Below are positions 1-8,518 of a DNA stretch of 64,000 nt, one piece after another. Below the pieces are notes generated by a model. That model was not told where the DNA came from and made no database searches. It saw only the letters and a program-made list of their open reading frames with translations. Source of the stretch: Oscillospiraceae bacterium (GTDB lineage: Bacteria > Bacillota > Clostridia > Oscillospirales > Ruminococcaceae); the NCBI GenBank assembly GCA_902363145.1, contig CABIZB010000003.1, positions 1 through 64,000 of the forward strand, read 5' to 3'. Within the stretch, counting starts at the first letter, position 1, and every line of letters begins with the position of its first letter. Both the position numbers and the translations under genes were made by a program.

Positions 1-138
1 GCTTTCTGCGCCTTTTGATGCATAGTAAAGCACTGTAGCTCTTTTTTGAATAGTTATATTTGAGCCCATTGTTTTTTCATAATATGTGATTGCATCTTCT
101 TTTGCGCTTAGTTCTATTTTAATTGGAACCTTTGACAT
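1..138 (-). CDS. N-terminal part of a transposase-like protein (runs off window)
   Basis: An open frame of 46 codons starts at ATG 138 and continues past the left edge of the window. The residues (a short charged start, then QKRATVLYYASKGAES) resemble the homeodomain-like DNA-binding start of IS630-family transposases, in which a KRA.VL....G pattern opens the helix-turn-helix. The initiation region shows only a weak AGGGTGAT ribosome site. The assignment rests on this short stretch, so another small DNA-binding protein is possible. Confidence 0.4.
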   Translation of the reverse strand, partial: MSKVPIKIELSAKEDAITYYEKTMGSNITIQKRATVLYYASKGAES

Positions 139-607
139 TTTGATCACCCTATTACATTATATCACATATTCGGATATATTGCAATAGAGGTTGGTATATA
201 TCATATTACACATATTTCGTCAACGAATAATGCGATTTTATCTGTATTTGTATGTTATTTGCACGCAAGAGAGTAATGATTGGAGTAATATAAAAGGAGC
301 GTGAGTTTTTGCTCACGCTCCCCGGTAAATTGGAAGTTTCTAAACCATATCTCATTACAAAACAATTGGTATGCAGAATTATATATGGTTTTAAAATCAC
401 CAATGTTCAAGAAACCATATTTTTATATAAACCCATTTCGCTACTCATAATAAAAACTTTGTTACAGCCTGTGTTTCTTGAAATATTAAGCTTATGAACA
501 GCACATCTCACAGCAGACAATCTATTCCAACATAAACAGAAATGCCGACAAGCTTAAAATCATACTTTCAAACCCATTTTTTAGCAAACTTTTGATCCGA
601 TTCGTTT
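139..607. other. AT-rich intergenic region, no gene recognised
   Basis: AT-rich spacer between the partial transposase-like gene and the GH127 gene. The short frames in it have no ribosome site and no recognisable content. The only clear structure is a hairpin at 296-321. Confidence 0.5.
296..321 (-). terminator. Hairpin, possible terminator of the GH127 transcript
   Basis: A perfect 10-bp inverted repeat (GGAGCGTGAG/CTCACGCTCC) with a 6-nt loop. Read on the minus strand it is followed by TTTTATA, so it could end transcription from the GH127 gene about 290 bp upstream. The distance makes this uncertain. Confidence 0.45.
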
Positions 608-2509
608 TTATATGGTATTCACCCAGACCCTCATATCACCCTCGCCACGGTTGCCCCAGGTGTAATAGGGGACAGCGACAGCATCGCAGGGGGTCAGAGT
701 TTCCGCTTCGTCACAGTAAAGGTCATCGCAGTCACTTGTGCGGAATGCCTTTGCCGTGAGCTTTACCGTTCCGCCGAGAAGTTCGGGCTCAAATCCTCCC
801 ACAGAGGGAGTCTGGCTCCTGTCAATGCGCAGCGACCGCACATCGCCGTTGTCGGCACTCTCAAAGCAGTAAACCAGAGGCCCCCGCATAAGCGCCGTCA
901 TTCCCGTAAGCCTCGGCACTTTGTTTGATGCCCTTACAAATCTTGGAGTTCCGTCCAGAGTGAGTTTTATCTCCGTTTTTCCGTTCAGGTCAATGTAAAT
1001 ATATCCGTTTTCGGGAGTGGCGGAGACCTCTTTTCCGTTGACTTCGAGGGTGAAGCTCCTGCTCCGCTTGGGTATGCGCACAGCTGCCCTGCCGCTGCCC
1101 GATATGATATATTTTACCCTCATATCATAAGGATAGTCTGTGATACATTCAAGCTGAATGCCGTTTGAAAAGCTTACTTTTCCCGCAGCGAAAAGATGGC
1201 AGAAAACAGTGCCGCCCTTTTCGCCATAGGCATATTTGCCGATGGAGCCGATGAGCCTTGCCGCATTGGGAGGGCAGCAGGCGCAGGCATACCACCCGGG
1301 TCTGGAGGGGAGCACATGACGGTGGCCCGCCGCTTTTCCCGAAATGCCCTCATCGACTTCAAGAGGATTTACATAGAAAAACCGCTTGCCGTCAAGCTGC
1401 ATTCCCGCAAGGACGGTGTTGTAAAAAGCAAGCTCCATAACATCGCCGTATTCGCCGTTTATGTCGTTTTCAAGCATCTTTTCCGCAAAGAATATCAAGC
1501 CGATCGCTGCGCAGGTCTCGGAGTATGCGGTGTCGGGCGGAAGGTCATAGTCAACGGTGAAAGCCTCGCCCTGAACGGTGGAGCCGATACCGCCGGTTAT
1601 GTACATTTTTCTGCGGACGATGTTTTCCCACAGACGGCGGCAGGCGGAAAAAAGCTCCTTGTCATCGGTCTCGGAGGCAAGGTCTGCCATTCCTATGTAA
1701 AGATACACCGCACGGACGGCATGGCCTGTGGCTTCGGTCTGTTCACGGACAGGCTTTGCGCTCTGGCGGTAATCATTGTCCCATGGGTCGCTGTTCCAAA
1801 CGCTCCAACTGCGATTTTCGGCTTCCCTTGCCCAGAAATCGGGAGATTTTCCACGCTCGTTTATGAAATGCTCCGACAGCCGCAGAAAATGCCTGTTTCC
1901 GGTAAGGCGGTACAGCCTCAGGAGTGCAAGCTCTATCTCCGGGTGTCCCGGGATACCCTCATGCTTCTGAGCGATAAAACGGTCGTATATACATTCCGCA
2001 TTTTTTACCGCAATATCCAGCAGACTGCGCTTGCCCGTTGCTTCATAGTAGGCACAGGCGGCTTCGATAAGGTGCCCCGAACAGTACAGCTCATGGCCCT
2101 CAAGCAGATCTGTCCAGCGCTTTTCCTTGTCCTTTACGGTAAAGTACGTGTTCAGATAGCCGTCCTTGTCCTGGGCATCGGCGATGATGCCGATAAGCTC
2201 ATCAGCCTGCTGTTCAAGCTCCTTATCGGGCTTGTCGGCAATGGCATAAGCCGCAGCTTCAAGCCACTTGTAAGCGTCGCTGTCCTGAAAGACCATTCCG
2301 TAAAAGCCGTCGCCGACGTCCTCTCCTCTGAGAGCCTTTGCGGCATTGATAAAGTTCGCCGCTACGTGGCTTTTTTCCACTCCCTCAAGCTTGTCCCACA
2401 ACACGCTGTGCTGATATGGGATAACTTCAGCATGGACGATATTCTGATATTTTTCCATAAATCCCGAGGCCTTGTATGAGGTGACGGGTATCTGCTTCTG
2501 TGTTTTCAT
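608..2509 (-). CDS. GH127-family beta-L-arabinofuranosidase
   Basis: A 633-residue glycoside hydrolase of family GH127 (formerly DUF1680), which releases beta-L-arabinofuranose from plant glycoproteins and arabinan-type glycans. It begins with the family's typical segment before an alpha/alpha barrel (HVAANFINAAKALRGE, DKDGYLNTYF, GHPEIELALLRLYRLTG). The conserved zinc/catalytic residues are visible as the Glu and Cys of YSETCAAIG (near 343) and the double cysteine of WYACACCPPN (near 420). There is no signal peptide, so it probably acts in the cytoplasm on imported oligosaccharides. The ATG at 2509 is preceded by GGAGGG at good spacing. It is divergent from an AraC regulator 65 bp away, the likely controller. 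Confidence 0.87.
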   Translation of the reverse strand: MKTQKQIPVTSYKASGFMEKYQNIVHAEVIPYQHSVLWDKLEGVEKSHVAANFINAAKALRGEDVGDGFYGMVFQDSDAYKWLEAAAYAIADKPDKELEQQADELIGIIADAQDKDGYLNTYFTVKDKEKRWTDLLEGHELYCSGHLIEAACAYYEATGKRSLLDIAVKNAECIYDRFIAQKHEGIPGHPEIELALLRLYRLTGNRHFLRLSEHFINERGKSPDFWAREAENRSWSVWNSDPWDNDYRQSAKPVREQTEATGHAVRAVYLYIGMADLASETDDKELFSACRRLWENIVRRKMYITGGIGSTVQGEAFTVDYDLPPDTAYSETCAAIGLIFFAEKMLENDINGEYGDVMELAFYNTVLAGMQLDGKRFFYVNPLEVDEGISGKAAGHRHVLPSRPGWYACACCPPNAARLIGSIGKYAYGEKGGTVFCHLFAAGKVSFSNGIQLECITDYPYDMRVKYIISGSGRAAVRIPKRSRSFTLEVNGKEVSATPENGYIYIDLNGKTEIKLTLDGTPRFVRASNKVPRLTGMTALMRGPLVYCFESADNGDVRSLRIDRSQTPSVGGFEPELLGGTVKLTAKAFRTSDCDDLYCDEAETLTPCDAVAVPYYTWGNRGEGDMRVWVNTI

Positions 2510-2525
2510 AAGGTTTGCCCTCCTG

Positions 2526-2554
2526 TTGACTTTTGGCTCTATATGTATTATAAT
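2526..2554 (+). promoter_or_regulatory. Sigma-A promoter of the first araC-type gene
   Basis: TTGACT (2526-2531), 17-bp spacer, TATAAT (2549-2554). Transcription would start near 2561, only about 14 nt before the ATG at 2575. Confidence 0.65.
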
Positions 2555-2574
2555 ACTGTAACTAAACTTTATAA

Positions 2575-3393
2575 ATGGAGAAAAATTCTGATAATATGGA
2601 AAATATTATTGCCGATATATCAATAGCTGAAACAGACCTGCCGCTTGTGTCCGACTGCGATATGCTCACGGCGACGGAAAACTTCCGTCATATGGACAGA
2701 ACGGCTGATTTTAATGACATGATATATGTCACCGACGGAATGATGTACGTTACGGAATGTGACATTGACTATGAGATAGGAGCGGGGGAGCTTTTGTTTC
2801 TGAAAAAAGGACTGCGCCATTTCGGAAAATACGAGACTTTAAGAGGCACCCGCTGGGTGTATGTTCATTTTACGCTGAACGAGGGACAGACCAGCGGGAA
2901 AATCTATCTTCCGAAGAAAATGAGCGGACTTTCGGGAAGCATTATCGGGGAAAAGCTTTTAAAGCTGTGCGAGACCTTTCACAGCTCGGATAAATTGAGC
3001 AGGCTCCGCACCAATTCGCAGTTTTATGATATCCTTATCCGCATCTGTTCGGAGCAGCCGAATGGTGAAAGCGTATCGGACAAAATATGTGCTTTCCTTG
3101 ATACTCAGACCGAAAGGGATTTTTCTCAGGCGCTCATAAGCGAGCATTTTTATCTGAGCTACAGCAGGCTTGCGGCGGAGTTCAAGCGGGAAAAGGGTAT
3201 CTCCATGGGTCAGTATCACAATGCCGCAAGAATGAAGCGTGCCTGTCACTTACTGCGCTCCACGCTGATGTCGGTGGGAGAGACCGCCGATGCGCTGGGG
3301 TTTTCAGATATGCTGTATTTCAGCAAGAAATTCCGAGCCTACACGGGCGTTTCGCCCACGGATTACAGAAAGCAGATACAGAAAAAATATTGA
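2575..3393 (+). CDS. AraC-family transcriptional regulator
   Basis: A 272-residue regulator with an N-terminal cupin-like sensor half (about 1-150) and a C-terminal pair of AraC helix-turn-helix motifs (about 175-270; FSQALISEHFYLSYSRLAAEFKREKGISMGQY, then VGETADALGFSDMLYFSKKFRAYTGVSPTDYRK, quoted in parts). The final helix carries the usual F.K.F....G.SP..YR signature. It is transcribed away from the GH127 gene and probably activates it in response to arabinosides. The start at ATG 2575 has no good ribosome site; the leader is very short, so near-leaderless initiation or use of ATG 2596 is possible. Confidence 0.85.
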   Translation: MEKNSDNMENIIADISIAETDLPLVSDCDMLTATENFRHMDRTADFNDMIYVTDGMMYVTECDIDYEIGAGELLFLKKGLRHFGKYETLRGTRWVYVHFTLNEGQTSGKIYLPKKMSGLSGSIIGEKLLKLCETFHSSDKLSRLRTNSQFYDILIRICSEQPNGESVSDKICAFLDTQTERDFSQALISEHFYLSYSRLAAEFKREKGISMGQYHNAARMKRACHLLRSTLMSVGETADALGFSDMLYFSKKFRAYTGVSPTDYRKQIQKKY

Positions 3394-4041
3394 TGGTTAA
3401 ATATCCCTTTGAACAAGTCAATATATTTTTCCGCACGATCGTGGTTGCCCTTTACGGACAACCCGATTTTTTTATGAAAATCACGCTGACAGAGCTTGAA
3501 TTTAACGAACAAAAAATAGATCATATAGTTTTTAATGATATTGGCGTATTCGGATATATCATAATACTGCGACAGCTCTTCAAGAACGGAATTGCAGCTT
3601 CCGTCACATAAAGCGTCTGCATTGCACAGTCTGTTGCTCAGTTCCATAATTTCGTTCAGTTCACGCTTTACTTTCATAAGGCGGTTTATATCCTTGACGA
3701 GATTGCCAAGTTTGTTGCTGTGCCGCATAAGTCCTTTCGGAACTTTTCGGGGACAGCCGTTGTATGCCAAGCCTTAGAACCCGTCTTCACAAGCATATGC
3801 GCACGTCTTTTCGGCAAATTTTGCCGCAGACTGCGTTAAAAATCCTTGCCGGGCGAAAGCCCGCCTGCGGATTTTTGCCTACTCTGCAACAAAATTATGC
3901 TCGAAAATCCGCACTCATTTCTTATGAAGACAGGTTCTTAATATCCGCAGGAGAGCCGATGATATATGTTTCCGTATCTTCTGTAAAATCAATGATTATG
4001 CCAACCAAAGCAATATCTGCGCAATGTTCAAAAAATTTCAT
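3363..4041 (-). pseudogene. Unrecognised gene split by a miniature transposable element
   Basis: Two minus-strand coding pieces flank the element at 3777-3937. The 5' piece starts at ATG 4041 and reads MKFFEHCADIALVG... for 34 codons up to the element. The 3' piece (3770-3363, 135 codons) is rich in Lys, Asn and Leu and reads KVPKGLMRHSNKLG.... Joining position 3939 directly to 3775 gives one 171-codon frame. Removing the element plus one 3-bp target copy leaves the two pieces one base out of register, so a further indel must exist or the pieces are unrelated. I recognise no family. The last codons overlap the convergent AraC gene. Confidence 0.4.
3777..3937. mobile_element. Miniature inverted-repeat element, copy A (IS5-type ends)
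   Basis: A 161-bp non-coding element beginning GAACCCGTCTTCACAAG and ending CTTATGAAGACAGGTTC, with near-perfect terminal inverted repeats and a central hairpin (AAAAATCC...GGCGAAAGCC...GGATTTTT). It is flanked by TTA on both sides (3774-3776 and 3938-3940), a 3-bp target duplication of TNA form. Near-identical copies lie at 7013-7174 and 23594-23754. TNA duplications and ends starting with G are typical of some IS5-family transposons (IS1031 group), so such a transposase elsewhere probably moves it. Confidence 0.85.
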
Positions 4042-4057
4042 TATAAAAGTTTATTCC

Positions 4058-4852
4058 TTACCATATAAAGTTGTTTTTTAAATTATCATTCTTGGAAATT
4101 TTCCTGTACTCACTCGGTGTGATCCCTGTTCTTTTTTTGAATATCTTCATAAAGCATATCTCATTTCCGTATCCGCAGAGGTCGGATATTTCCTTAACGG
4201 TCATATCGGTGGTCGAAAGATAATATTGTCCTGTCTTGACCTTTGCGGATAAAATATCTTCATAGCAGCTTATCCCGAATTTCCGTTTGTATATTGCCTG
4301 AAGATATGACGGACTCAGATTCATTTTTTCAGCAAGCTGATATATATTGCTGTAGCTCCCTGCATTGCTGTAAATATCGGTGCGGAGCATTTCAAGAGCG
4401 GAAATGCGGCTTTTATCGCTGTCAGGATTTATGCTGCTTTCGGATATTTTCATAAGTATCATCTGCATAAGCATATTTTCATACTGTTTCCTGTTGGTCG
4501 AACCGGCTACATTCTCACGGCATAATATCGCAAGCAGTTCTTCAATCGCAGGAATATCCGCCGAGGTGATAAGCGTGTCAGTTTTTATCCCATTCATAAG
4601 CTCGGTATCGTCCGTATCAAAATGGACAAAGTGATTAACATAACTTCCGCACAGAGTTTTGTAATGCTGCATTGTTCCCTTGCTGTATAAAATGAGGCTG
4701 TCGGGAGAAACGGTTATTTCTTTGCCGTTTTGTATCAGAACAGCGGAGGTCTTGAAGATAACAAGAAGATCATCTCCCGAACCATCCGGTCTGCATATTT
4801 CAAAATTCCCTTTGTGTCTTACGTTCTGACAGACTGTGTTTATACTTATCAT
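4058..4852 (-). CDS. AraC-family transcriptional regulator
   Basis: A 264-residue AraC-type regulator with an N-terminal sensor domain (roughly 1-150) and two C-terminal helix-turn-helix motifs (about 165-255), including NIYQLAEKMNLSPSYLQAIYK and the ending GITPSEYRK. It is divergent from the GH51 arabinofuranosidase gene, with 114 bp between them and two overlapping promoters, and probably regulates that gene and itself. It is unlike the other AraC regulator in this locus in its sensor half, so the two may answer to different sugars. Confidence 0.85.
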   Translation of the reverse strand: MISINTVCQNVRHKGNFEICRPDGSGDDLLVIFKTSAVLIQNGKEITVSPDSLILYSKGTMQHYKTLCGSYVNHFVHFDTDDTELMNGIKTDTLITSADIPAIEELLAILCRENVAGSTNRKQYENMLMQMILMKISESSINPDSDKSRISALEMLRTDIYSNAGSYSNIYQLAEKMNLSPSYLQAIYKRKFGISCYEDILSAKVKTGQYYLSTTDMTVKEISDLCGYGNEICFMKIFKKRTGITPSEYRKISKNDNLKNNFIW

Positions 4853-4889
4853 ATCATCACCTCAAAGTACGAACGGTTAGTATAATAAT

Positions 4890-4918
4890 ATTATAAGTCA
4901 TTGCAATACCAAAGTCAA
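4890..4918 (-). promoter_or_regulatory. Sigma-A promoter of the second araC-type gene
   Basis: On the minus strand TTGACT (4918-4913), 17-bp spacer, TATAAT (4895-4890). It overlaps the oppositely directed promoter of the GH51 gene. Confidence 0.65.
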
Positions 4919-4929
4919 TGATTTATACT
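4901..4929 (+). promoter_or_regulatory. Weak sigma-A promoter of the GH51 gene
   Basis: TTGCAA (4901-4906), 17-bp spacer, TATACT (4924-4929). The poor match to consensus suits an activator-dependent promoter. Confidence 0.45.
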
Positions 4930-4966
4930 GATAATATAATAATTCAGTATGCGGCGGAGGTATAAT

Positions 4967-6436
4967 ATGAAAAAAATATCAATGGTAATAAATGCAGACG
5001 ACAGGCTCGGACATATCTCTCCCGAGATATACGGACATTTTTCCGAGCATCTCGGAAGATGTATCTACAACGGTATATATGTGGGTGAAAATTCACCTAT
5101 TCCGAATACAGACGGAATAAGGAATGATATCATCGAGGCGTTCAGAAATATAAAAGCTCCCGTTTTCCGATGGCCCGGCGGCTGCTTTGCGGAAGAATAT
5201 CACTGGCAGGACGGAATCGGCGAAAAATCTCTGCGCCGAAAGATCGTGAACACGAACTGGGGCGGAGTTACGGAGGATAATTCTTTCGGTACACACGAAT
5301 TTATGCGCTTCTGTGAGCTTGTTGGCTGCAAGCCTTATATAAACGGCAATGTTGGCAGCGGCAGTGTTCGTGAAATGTCCGAATGGATAGAATATATGAC
5401 CTCAGATGCGGAATCGCCTCTCACAGAGCAGAGAAAGAAGAACGGCAGAGCCGAGCCGTGGAAACTCGAATACCTCGGTGTCGGCAATGAAAACTGGGGC
5501 TGCGGAGGAAATATGCGTCCCGAATATTACGCCGACGTTTATAAAAGGTATCAGACGTTCTGCCGCAATTATTCTGGAAACAGACTTTACAGAATAGCCT
5601 GCGGTCCAAGCTCTGCCGACTATAACTGGACAGAAGTCATGATGAAAAATCTTGACAGCAATAATGTTGATGCTATCGACCTGCATTATTATACGATGCC
5701 CGTATGGCCCGAAATGGAATCAGCCACCGATTTTGACGATGAGCTTTATTATAAAACTATCGCTGCAGCGAACTTTTCCGATGAGCTTATCACAAGACAT
5801 TCGGAGATAATGAACCGCTATGATCCCGAAAAGAAAATAGGACTTGTAATAGGCGAGTGGGGCTGTTGGCATAAGGTAGAAGAGGGTACGAACCCGGGAT
5901 TTTTATATCAGCAGAATACAATGCGTGATGCTATCGTTGCTGCAATAGAGCTGAATGTTTTTAACAGACACAGCGACCGTGTTGTAATGGCAAACCTTGC
6001 GCAGGCGGTGAATGTTCTCCAATCGGTCATTCTTACAGAGGGCGATAAGATGATAAAAACGCCTACATATCACGTTTTTGACCTTTTTAAAACGCATCAG
6101 AACAACGAGGCAGTTTACTGCTATACGCAGAATGAAAATATGTCGGAAGGCAAAAATGCTCCGATGATCTCGGTTTCCGCATCGGTGAACGAAAAGAGTA
6201 TGACCGTTACCGCCGCAAACTGTTCGCTTACGGAAGAGGCTGCTGTTGAATGCAGCATTTTCGGGTTTAAAGCATCATCGGTTTCGTGCAGGATACTTAC
6301 AAACGAGGCGCACAGCTATAACGACTTCGATTGTCCCGACAGAGTGAGCATTACCGAGCATACGGCGGTCATCAAGGATAATGTTTTAAAGCTGAATATT
6401 CCGCCTTGTGCTGTTGTGGAATGTGTTGTTGACTAA
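4967..6436 (+). CDS. abfA: GH51 alpha-L-arabinofuranosidase
   Basis: A 489-residue intracellular alpha-L-arabinofuranosidase of family GH51, which removes arabinose side chains from arabinan and arabinoxylan oligosaccharides. Recognisable parts are the N-terminal GHFSEHLGRCIYNGI and FRWPGGCFAEEYHW motifs, the acid/base Glu in GVGNENWG (about residue 174) and the nucleophile Glu in VIGEWGCWH (about 297), followed by a C-terminal beta domain. The length is normal and there is no signal peptide. The ATG at 4967 sits after GGAGG; an in-frame ATG at 4949 lacks a ribosome site. Together with GH127 it makes an arabinoside-utilisation locus. Confidence 0.92.
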   Translation: MKKISMVINADDRLGHISPEIYGHFSEHLGRCIYNGIYVGENSPIPNTDGIRNDIIEAFRNIKAPVFRWPGGCFAEEYHWQDGIGEKSLRRKIVNTNWGGVTEDNSFGTHEFMRFCELVGCKPYINGNVGSGSVREMSEWIEYMTSDAESPLTEQRKKNGRAEPWKLEYLGVGNENWGCGGNMRPEYYADVYKRYQTFCRNYSGNRLYRIACGPSSADYNWTEVMMKNLDSNNVDAIDLHYYTMPVWPEMESATDFDDELYYKTIAAANFSDELITRHSEIMNRYDPEKKIGLVIGEWGCWHKVEEGTNPGFLYQQNTMRDAIVAAIELNVFNRHSDRVVMANLAQAVNVLQSVILTEGDKMIKTPTYHVFDLFKTHQNNEAVYCYTQNENMSEGKNAPMISVSASVNEKSMTVTAANCSLTEEAAVECSIFGFKASSVSCRILTNEAHSYNDFDCPDRVSITEHTAVIKDNVLKLNIPPCAVVECVVD

Positions 6437-6490
6437 ATATTGGGGCATATTCACAGTGCATTTCGTCTTTATAATAAAAATATAAGCATA

Positions 6491-6525
6491 AGAGCTGCGT
6501 TTCATTAAAGAAGCGCAGCTCTTTG
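6491..6525 (+). terminator. Intrinsic terminator after the GH51 gene
   Basis: AGAGCTGCG/CGCAGCTCT stem (6491-6499, 6514-6522) followed by TTTGTTTT. Confidence 0.7.
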
Positions 6526-6866
6526 TTTTATAAAGCCATAATATGTTGGGCATATCTATCATAACAAATACGCCCCTTTCATAGAAAATCAAATGAATTC
6601 GGTCAATAAAATTTTATGTATTTATTATATCTCATTTTGCACGTTTAGTCAATACAAAGCACGGAATTATCTGCATTGATACAATATTTGCACGCATAAG
6701 TGCAATGAGTTTTATGAAACATAAATAATACGGGCAAAAGGGCGATTTTCGGAGGCTCTGCGAAAAAAACTCTGTAAAAACAATAGACCGCAGAAAAATG
6801 ACTTTGTGCTGAGAGCGGCTGGATTGAGTCCGATTCTTTAACTGTGTAAATGTCGAAAGACGTCAT

Positions 6867-6974
6867 AACCGCTCTGTCATTATATCATAAAAAATGTCGC
6901 TGTCAAGGTTAAAATGAATGTCGAAGACAACCTTGACATCGACAATTTTTATGATTTCTGGCAATTAAGCGGTT
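6867..6974. repeat. Long imperfect palindrome
   Basis: Two 27-bp arms (6884-6910 and 6929-6955) pair almost perfectly: ATCATAAAAA.TGTCG.TGTCAAGGTT against its complement, with an 18-nt loop. Outer arms AACCGCT (6867-6873) and AGCGGTT (6968-6974) extend the structure. It could be a degenerate miniature element, an operator cluster or an RNA hairpin. Confidence 0.6.
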
Positions 6975-7012
6975 GTGCCGTCGTATTATGTCATAACGTG
7001 AGACACATTTCA

Positions 7013-7174
7013 GAACCTGTTTTCACAAGCGTATGCGCACGTCTTTTCGGCAAATTTTGCCTTAGACTGCGTTAAAAATCCTTGCCGGGCGGCAAGCCCG
7101 CCTGCGGATTTTTGCCTTGTCTTAGACAAAATTATTCTCGAAAATCCGCACACATTTCTTGTGAAGACAGGTTC
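7013..7174. mobile_element. Miniature inverted-repeat element, copy B (IS5-type ends)
   Basis: The same element as at 3777 and 23594, 162 bp here, beginning GAACCTGTTTTCACAAG and ending CTTGTGAAGACAGGTTC. It is flanked by TCA at 7010-7012 and 7175-7177. Its sequence is the most diverged of the three. Confidence 0.85.
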
Positions 7175-7212
7175 TCAAAAATCACAACCGATTTTTCGCA
7201 GAGCCACAGAGG

Positions 7213-7247
7213 GGCTGTATTCATTTACTGAATACAGCCATTTCTTT
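7213..7247 (+). terminator. Hairpin with weak U-tract
   Basis: GGCTGTATTCA/TGAATACAGCC arms of 11 bp with a 5-nt loop, followed by ATTTCTTT. It has no obvious gene to terminate on the plus strand. Confidence 0.4.
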
Positions 7248-7281
7248 AACCCTATCCAGTGTCTGGGGGATTAGTATAAAA

Positions 7282-8409
7282 TCAGCGATTGAATATACAA
7301 GAGTACTTTGGATTTTCTGTAATTATCTTCTTTTTCTCCTTCGGAAAAGAATGTATAGCCATTTCCAAAAAAATTGGCTCACATACAATTACTTTATGGC
7401 CTGCAAGATCTATAGATTTCAACAGTGATGAAGTAAAATGTTCATTGCTATTTTCATTCTTTCGGCTCTCATTATTCTGTTCTTCCCATTTTTGAATTTT
7501 TCCATTCTTCCACTGCTCAAATTTTTTATATTGCTCAAACGCTGAATCAAAAAAGCCCATTGCAGCTTCATGATCTCCGATATTATTTGCGATCCTTACG
7601 CATGCCATATCTATGAAACATAAGTCGCTATGAAATCCGTAGCACTTGGTACCCACTATTTTCTCAAACAACTGTCGTGTCAATAAAAAAAGCACCAGTC
7701 CTTCCTGACTGTTCATCAATTCAGCATTACACACTATCGCTTCATTCAGCGATTTTTGAAATGCGTGAAGCAGCCCTAACACTGCGTCCCCACGATATTG
7801 TTCAGCTCTTTTATCATCATTTATGCTGCCGATACTTCCCAGGTTTCCCAGCAGAACTTGCCTGCACAATTCAAGGTCGGGCTGTTTCGATGCTTTCTTT
7901 TCGGCTTTTTCATGTTCACCAAGCATGGAATATATAGATAATAACGGAATGATGCACGATTGGTCATGAGCCAATAATTCCTCATACAGTTTAGCGGCTT
8001 CCTCCAAAAAGATATTGGGAACGTCGCACTTATTCTTTGAGCCTTGCATATTTAAGGCACAAGCCAGCTTTGTTTTAAAATCCACTCTGTCCGGAAATTC
8101 ATCCAGTCCTCTTCGCATCAGAGCAATACACTCCGTCATATCATCGTTATTGTTTATCAGCCGCTGAGCCTTATCATTATATTTCTGAATTATTATATCC
8201 CTGTCATTATTATAGCCAAACAACTCATCGATCGTTATATGGAAATAATTAGCAATGGCCGGTATCATCTCTATATCCGGATAACCGCCATTTGCTTCCC
8301 ACCTTGAAACGGCTTGTGGTGTAACACCTAAAGCAGTAGCCAGATCCTCTTGTTTTCTTCCCGTCGTCTTTCGCAGAGCTTTTATTTTCTCGCCAATATT
8401 TACTTGCAT
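7282..8409 (-). CDS. XRE-family regulator with a helical repeat C-terminal region
   Basis: A 375-residue protein with a clear N-terminal Cro/C1-type helix-turn-helix (residues 5-62; IKALRKTTGRKQEDLATALG, VTPQAVSRWEANGGYPDIE). The remainder (about 75-375) is rich in paired helices of TPR type, such as DMTECIALMRRGLDEFPDRVDFKTKLA (given in parts). This is the common clostridial architecture of a DNA-binding head with a tetratricopeptide sensor, often answering to peptides. It starts at ATG 8409 after GGAGG. Its target is unknown; it lies at the edge of the mobile region and may belong to it. Confidence 0.75.
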   Translation of the reverse strand: MQVNIGEKIKALRKTTGRKQEDLATALGVTPQAVSRWEANGGYPDIEMIPAIANYFHITIDELFGYNNDRDIIIQKYNDKAQRLINNNDDMTECIALMRRGLDEFPDRVDFKTKLACALNMQGSKNKCDVPNIFLEEAAKLYEELLAHDQSCIIPLLSIYSMLGEHEKAEKKASKQPDLELCRQVLLGNLGSIGSINDDKRAEQYRGDAVLGLLHAFQKSLNEAIVCNAELMNSQEGLVLFLLTRQLFEKIVGTKCYGFHSDLCFIDMACVRIANNIGDHEAAMGFFDSAFEQYKKFEQWKNGKIQKWEEQNNESRKNENSNEHFTSSLLKSIDLAGHKVIVCEPIFLEMAIHSFPKEKKKIITENPKYSCIFNR

Positions 8410-8518
8410 TTTAATACCTCCGAGCTATTTTATCACCGGTGTACGCTAATTATAGCATAAAGGTATAACCAAATCAATTATCAATTCATTGTTTCATATT
8501 CAACGCATTGTTGTTTTA

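Larger units (their letters stand above)
6437..7281. other. Structured intergenic region
   Basis: No convincing gene. It holds the GH51 terminator, a long imperfect palindrome at 6867-6974, copy B of the 161-bp miniature element (7013-7174), an inverted repeat at 7213-7239, and at 7265-7280 the string GGGGATTAGTATAAAA, which resembles one end of the IS630-type elements seen elsewhere in the window. This looks like a landing zone for small mobile elements. Confidence 0.55.

Noticed and set aside
1196..2479. 427-codon plus-strand frame
   Set aside because: It is antisense to the GH127 gene, has no family resemblance or ribosome site, and mirrors GC-rich codon positions of the real gene.
3390..3611. 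73-codon plus-strand frame after the first AraC gene
   Set aside because: It is opposite the more protein-like minus-strand frame and starts at the AraC stop without a ribosome site.
6645..6866. 73-codon minus-strand frame
   Set aside because: No ribosome site or recognisable content; it lies in a region of short repeats.
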